Below are positions 6,334 through 8,942 of a DNA stretch of 8,942 nt, one piece after another. The notes under the pieces were generated by a model. It searched no databases. It was not told where the DNA came from and was given only the letters and a program-made list of their open reading frames with translations. Positions within the stretch are counted from its first letter, which is position 1; every line of letters begins with the position of its first letter. Location of the stretch: assembly GCA_007123975.1 (NCBI GenBank), contig SLFZ01000119.1:1-8942 (forward strand), given 5' to 3'. The position numbers and the translations under genes are program-made. This stretch comes from Candidatus Izemoplasma sp. (GTDB lineage Bacteria > Bacillota_I > Bacilli_A > Izemoplasmatales > Izemoplasmataceae).

Positions 6334-7173
6334 ATGAAACGCATTTTAAGTCTGTTTTTTGTGGCATTGGCCACGTTTGCGCTTACCGCCTGTGGCGGCG
6401 GCAGGGATTTAGCCTCGCGGCTTGATGAACTTGAAAACGCCACCAGCTTCACCGCCACCGTGACCACGGAGATGCCTTTCTTTGGCGAGATGGAAATCAC
6501 GATGAAAGTCGATGGCGACGTCGGCTTTGCGACATCGTCGATGTTTGGCATGGCATCGGAAAGCTACATGATTATTGAAGACGATCAGTATGTCAGCTAC
6601 ACGCGAACTGTCGGTGAGACACAGTGGACGCGAGAGGTCGTCAATGAACACGACCTTGGCATGACGGAGATCACAGAAGAACTCGACGCGTCGTGGTTCA
6701 CCTACGATGACGGCGTCTATGTCCTCGATGAAGCGTATTTTGATGAGCTCATGGGTGAAGACGCCGACACGCTCAAGGCTTTCACCATCGAACTGGGCGA
6801 TGACTCCATCACCATCACAATGACAATGGGCGAGATGGGCATGGACATGGACATGACAATGGTTTTCACCGCAATCAATTCAACCACCATCGAGTTGCCC
6901 GATTTCAGCGATCACATTAGCTACGATCCAGGCGGCAACGGCGAAACAATTCCGGGAGCGGTGCCATACTTGAACGATACCCTCGAATCAGGAGAAACGA
7001 ACACACACACCATCGTCATCGATACGGCTGGGACGTACGCCATCTATACCGAGTCCAATTTCGACACGGTTGGCTCAATTAGTCAAGACGGCGTGTTGCT
7101 TGCTGAAGACGACGATTCTGGCCTGAGCTGGAACTTCAAAATCACAATCTACCTCGAGCCAGGTGAGTACTAG
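6334..7173 (+). CDS. Lipoprotein with truncated PPC-like C-terminal domain (premature TAG)
   Basis: This 279-residue lipoprotein begins MKRIL with lipobox LTAC (C20). Residues about 28-190 are the paralogue of the upstream gene, sharing YTRT (89-92) and WFTYDDG (121-127), and include alternating methionines at 163-176. After a Gly/Pro linker (199-208), residues about 212-279 match a PPC-like (bacterial pre-peptidase C-terminal) beta-sandwich: a THTIVID strand, TAGTYAIYTES, LLAEDDDSG and IYLEPGEY. The PPC domain usually ends with a YYV-x-V strand and a GPYEL strand. Here a TAG at 7171 follows PGEY, and the missing strands continue in the same frame up to TGA 7237. The stop is thus a recent nonsense change, a sequencing error or a recoded codon. 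The gene lies 44 nt after its paralogue with no terminator between, so the pair is probably one operon. Confidence 0.82.
   Translation: MKRILSLFFVALATFALTACGGGRDLASRLDELENATSFTATVTTEMPFFGEMEITMKVDGDVGFATSSMFGMASESYMIIEDDQYVSYTRTVGETQWTREVVNEHDLGMTEITEELDASWFTYDDGVYVLDEAYFDELMGEDADTLKAFTIELGDDSITITMTMGEMGMDMDMTMVFTAINSTTIELPDFSDHISYDPGGNGETIPGAVPYLNDTLESGETNTHTIVIDTAGTYAIYTESNFDTVGSISQDGVLLAEDDDSGLSWNFKITIYLEPGEY
6820..6861 (+). repeat. Alternating-methionine tract in the PPC-domain lipoprotein
   Basis: Seven Met codons fall within 14 codons (residues 163-176), partly as a GACATG-type hexamer repeat near 6844-6855. In the protein this gives an alternating M-x pattern expected to form one beta strand with Met on one face. 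Whether it is functional or simple-sequence drift is unknown. Confidence 0.6.
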
Positions 7174-7239
7174 GTCGACGTGTGGGGTTGGATGTCAGAC
7201 TACGGACCCTATGAACTCTTTGTGGAACTGCTTGACTGA
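7174..7239 (+). pseudogene. In-frame remainder of the PPC-like domain after the TAG
   Basis: Twenty-one sense codons follow the TAG in the same frame, reading VDVWGWMSDYGPYELFVELL-D, then TGA at 7237-7239. This is what the end of a PPC domain should look like: a V-x-V strand, then GPY-x-L-x-V. The true terminator begins at the A of this TGA, so the TGA, not the TAG, appears to be the original gene end. A single base change (TAC or TAT to TAG) would explain the break. Confidence 0.75.
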
Positions 7240-7266
7240 CGGGCGCTAGGCGCCCGTTTTTTTTTT
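7239..7266 (+). terminator. Rho-independent terminator of the lipoprotein pair
   Basis: An 8-bp stem (ACGGGCGC at 7239-7246 with its complement at 7250-7257) closes on a 3-nt loop and runs into ten T (7257-7266). It overlaps the last base of the TGA at 7237-7239. Confidence 0.92.
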
Positions 7267-7302
7267 ATGTCTTATTGTCGGGGTACAAAACAAAAAGCAT
7301 AA

Positions 7303-7319
7303 GGTTTGAATATCAAACC
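7303..7319 (+). promoter_or_regulatory. Operator-like palindrome over the -35 box
   Basis: GGTTTGA and TCAAACC form a perfect 7-bp inverted repeat around ATA. It fully covers the -35 box (7306-7311) of the next gene. Position and size suit a dimeric repressor site. No regulator gene is in view. Confidence 0.5.
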
Positions 7320-7334
7320 ATTCAGGATTATCCT
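7306..7334 (+). promoter_or_regulatory. Promoter of the InlB-repeat lipoprotein
   Basis: TTGAAT (7306-7311) and TATCCT (7329-7334) are 17 bp apart, between the upstream terminator and the GTG start, giving a leader of about 40 nt. The -35 box matches consensus at four of six positions and the -10 box at four of six. Confidence 0.6.
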
Positions 7335-7368
7335 AAATACAAACCCCCGTATGGGAAAAAGATAAGGT

Positions 7369-7372
7369 GGAG
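7369..7372 (+). promoter_or_regulatory. Ribosome binding site of the InlB-repeat lipoprotein
   Basis: GGAG within AAGGTGGAG lies 8 nt before the GTG at 7381. That GTG opens directly into a lipoprotein signal peptide, so the start is well supported despite not being ATG. Confidence 0.75.
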
Positions 7373-7380
7373 TGATTTTT

Positions 7381-8942
7381 GTGAGAAGATGGGTTCTCTT
7401 CATGACGGTAGCCCTTAGCGCGCTTGTTCTTGCGGCTTGTGGCACCGATGATCCCGAAGACATCATCGATGACATCATCGATGATGGTGAGATTACCGTG
7501 CATTTTGACACGCTTGGCGGACCGAGCGTGGAAAGCCAAACCATCGACATGACAGACCCCGACTTAATCGTGCCGACACCGGAACGCGACGGGTATCTTT
7601 TTAATGGATGGTATTTATCAGAGAGTTTTGATGAAGCGTTCAATCTTGACGACTTTAGTTTTGATGACGACATCACCCTCTACGCACATTGGCTCGCCGT
7701 CTTCACTGTGACGTTCCGCAGCGACGATGGCAGTGAGATTGATAGCGTCGACGTGGTGGAAGGGGAAACGATCGAGGCGATCGATGCACCCGCTAAAACC
7801 CAAGCCGTGTTTGAGGCGTGGGTCACCGATTACACAACGCTGACGCCGTTTGACTTCGATGCGCCAATCACCGAAAACACCGACATTTATGGCTACTGGC
7901 TGTCAATCTTCACGGTGAACTACCGAGCCGACGGCGACATCATCGACAGCGTTGAGGTCTTGGAAGGAGAAACCATTGACCTTCCAGAGGGGCCACAGAA
8001 GGAAGGCTACACGTTCTTGCATTGGTCGATGAGCGAAGGCCTTGACAATCCGTTTGATGACACCGAAGGCGTTCAAGCGTCGATGACGCTTTACGCATAC
8101 TATGAGGCGAATGAATACACCATCAGTTTTGAAACGTATGACGCCGACGACATCCCTGATCTCGTTGCGCAGTATAGTTCGGTGATTTCCGCACCGGCCT
8201 TGCCCGAGCTTGACGATTACCACTTCATCGGCTGGTACCTCGATGAAGATTTCACCGAGCCGTTTCTTTTTGACACCATGCCGCTTGGGGATATAACCTT
8301 GTATGCACGTTTTATCCCGCTTGGCGCAATCAACACCATCACCTTCTATGTGGATGGTGCCGTGTACGATGAGTTCACCGTGTATGACGGGGAGTTCCTC
8401 ACGCTGCCCGACGACCCTGAAAAACCCGGTTACACCTTCATTGAATGGGAGACGCTCGATGGACCACTCGACCCCGATGAGCCAATTTTTAACCACATGA
8501 ACATCACCGCCGTGTTTGAACCAAACAACTACACGATTCATTTCGAAGGCGATTTGGCCGATTCGATCCTCGCGCCTTTTGAAAGCCCCATCAGCGGGCC
8601 CGCCGACCCGGAGAAAGACGGGTATGTCTTTATCGGTTGGTATCTCGATGAAGCGCACACCGAGCCTTTTGTCTTTGATACGATGCCGCTTGGTGGTGCG
8701 AACTTGTATGCGCGCTTTGTCGAAGAGGATACCGCCCTGCGCATTGCGGACATCATCGTCATGCGCCCTGAAACGGCCGAGCTTGACAACATGGTTGTCT
8801 TCTTCAGCGAATACATGGAGTTCCAAAACGTCCACATCACGCTTTTAAGCGATGGCACCCACGCCATCGTCATGATGGGCGACCTTGGCGTGCCACTAGG
8901 GCATCGCGTGTCTTTTGAGGCGACGTTTATCTACGAAGGCGA
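7381..8942 (+). CDS. Surface lipoprotein with six InlB-type repeats (C-terminus outside window)
   Basis: The frame is open for 520 codons from GTG 7381 to the window edge. The signal peptide ends in lipobox LAAC (C20), so the protein should be tethered to the outer face of the membrane. An acidic linker (23-37, DDPEDIIDDIIDDGE) follows. Six InlB B-type (Listeria-Bacteroides) repeats then run at residues 38-104, 108-173, 177-242, 246-311, 318-380 and 384-446. Each opens with a YT(I/V)-x-F strand, has a GY-x-F-x-(G/E)W core and closes with LYA-x-W or LYARF. Repeats 4 and 6 are nearly identical over 29 residues. Residues 452-520 change character (ALRIADIIV, MEFQNVHITLLSDG, then a GHRVSFEATF strand) and resemble an OB-fold-like module, which is uncertain. 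Such repeat arms usually act as spacers or adhesins, so a binding role is inference. It is transcribed separately from the upstream pair. Confidence 0.9.
   Translation, partial: MRRWVLFMTVALSALVLAACGTDDPEDIIDDIIDDGEITVHFDTLGGPSVESQTIDMTDPDLIVPTPERDGYLFNGWYLSESFDEAFNLDDFSFDDDITLYAHWLAVFTVTFRSDDGSEIDSVDVVEGETIEAIDAPAKTQAVFEAWVTDYTTLTPFDFDAPITENTDIYGYWLSIFTVNYRADGDIIDSVEVLEGETIDLPEGPQKEGYTFLHWSMSEGLDNPFDDTEGVQASMTLYAYYEANEYTISFETYDADDIPDLVAQYSSVISAPALPELDDYHFIGWYLDEDFTEPFLFDTMPLGDITLYARFIPLGAINTITFYVDGAVYDEFTVYDGEFLTLPDDPEKPGYTFIEWETLDGPLDPDEPIFNHMNITAVFEPNNYTIHFEGDLADSILAPFESPISGPADPEKDGYVFIGWYLDEAHTEPFVFDTMPLGGANLYARFVEEDTALRIADIIVMRPETAELDNMVVFFSEYMEFQNVHITLLSDGTHAIVMMGDLGVPLGHRVSFEATFIYEG
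7459..7482 (+). repeat. Perfect 12-bp tandem duplication in the acidic linker
   Basis: GACATCATCGAT occurs twice back to back. It encodes DIIDDIID just after the lipidated cysteine region and is a candidate slippage site that changes linker length by four residues per unit without shifting frame. Confidence 0.85.
7492..8718 (+). repeat. Array of six InlB-type protein repeats
   Basis: Six units of 63-67 residues lie end to end with linkers of 3-6 residues. Most are divergent, but units 3-4 (7909-8313) and 5-6 (8332-8718) look like copies of a two-unit block. Units 3 and 5 share the GYTF-x-x-W core and a following (E/N)-x-YTI-x-F start. Units 4 and 6 share IGWYLDE, TEPF, FDTMPLG and LYARF. Confidence 0.85.

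Noticed and set aside
7171..7173. TAG as evidence of a reassigned genetic code
   Set aside because: The amidase gene ends naturally at TAG within its terminator, and only one internal TAG is seen in the window, so code reassignment is not supported.
7903..8835. 310-codon open frame on the minus strand
   Set aside because: It is antisense to the InlB-repeat lipoprotein, whose repeats are unmistakable. Asp/Glu-rich codons on one strand suppress stops on the other, giving this His/Arg/Val-rich shadow.
1..8942. tRNA, rRNA, CRISPR array, insertion sequence or phage genes
   Set aside because: No cloverleaf-like sequence, regularly spaced short repeats, terminal inverted repeats or transposase/integrase motifs were seen.

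Overview
The window (about 50% GC by eye) looks like a chromosomal stretch from a Gram-positive-type bacterium of the Bacillota/Mycoplasmatota sphere. The hints are strong AGGAG-type ribosome sites, three lipoproteins with short lipoboxes, InlB-type (Listeria-Bacteroides) repeats in surface proteins, and a glycerophosphodiester phosphodiesterase fused to a multi-pass membrane domain. Trp is written TGG, and TAA, TAG and TGA all appear as gene ends, so the standard bacterial code is likely; this is not a TGA=Trp mycoplasma. The species cannot be named from the sequence.

Layout. (1) 1-2283, minus strand: the first 761 codons of a large secreted multidomain surface protein whose C-terminus lies outside the window. 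(2) 2284-2444: a divergent promoter region. (3) 2445-2729, plus: a small MazG-like nucleotide pyrophosphohydrolase, followed by a rho-independent terminator. (4) 2858-4690, plus: membrane-anchored glycerophosphodiester phosphodiesterase. (5) 4708-5511, minus: an omega-amidase-like nitrilase-family hydrolase convergent with it. A perfect 15-bp hairpin serves as terminator for both strands and lies partly inside the hydrolase coding sequence. (6) 5512-5686: a second divergent promoter region. (7) 5687-7239, plus: two adjacent related lipoprotein genes. The second carries an extra pre-peptidase C-terminal (PPC)-like domain that is cut by an in-frame TAG 21 codons before a TGA and terminator. (8) 7381-8942, plus: a lipoprotein with six InlB-type repeats, running off the right edge, with a strong promoter and a 17-bp palindrome over its -35 box.

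The three middle genes look like housekeeping functions: nucleotide clean-up, lipid-headgroup breakdown and repair of a glutamine-metabolism by-product. They are flanked on both sides by acidic, repeat-rich cell-surface proteins, which are the accessory part of the window. I saw no RNA genes, CRISPR array, insertion sequence or phage gene. The most unusual observations are the amber codon within an otherwise intact PPC domain, the terminator shared with coding sequence, and the two-repeat block duplication in the InlB-type lipoprotein.
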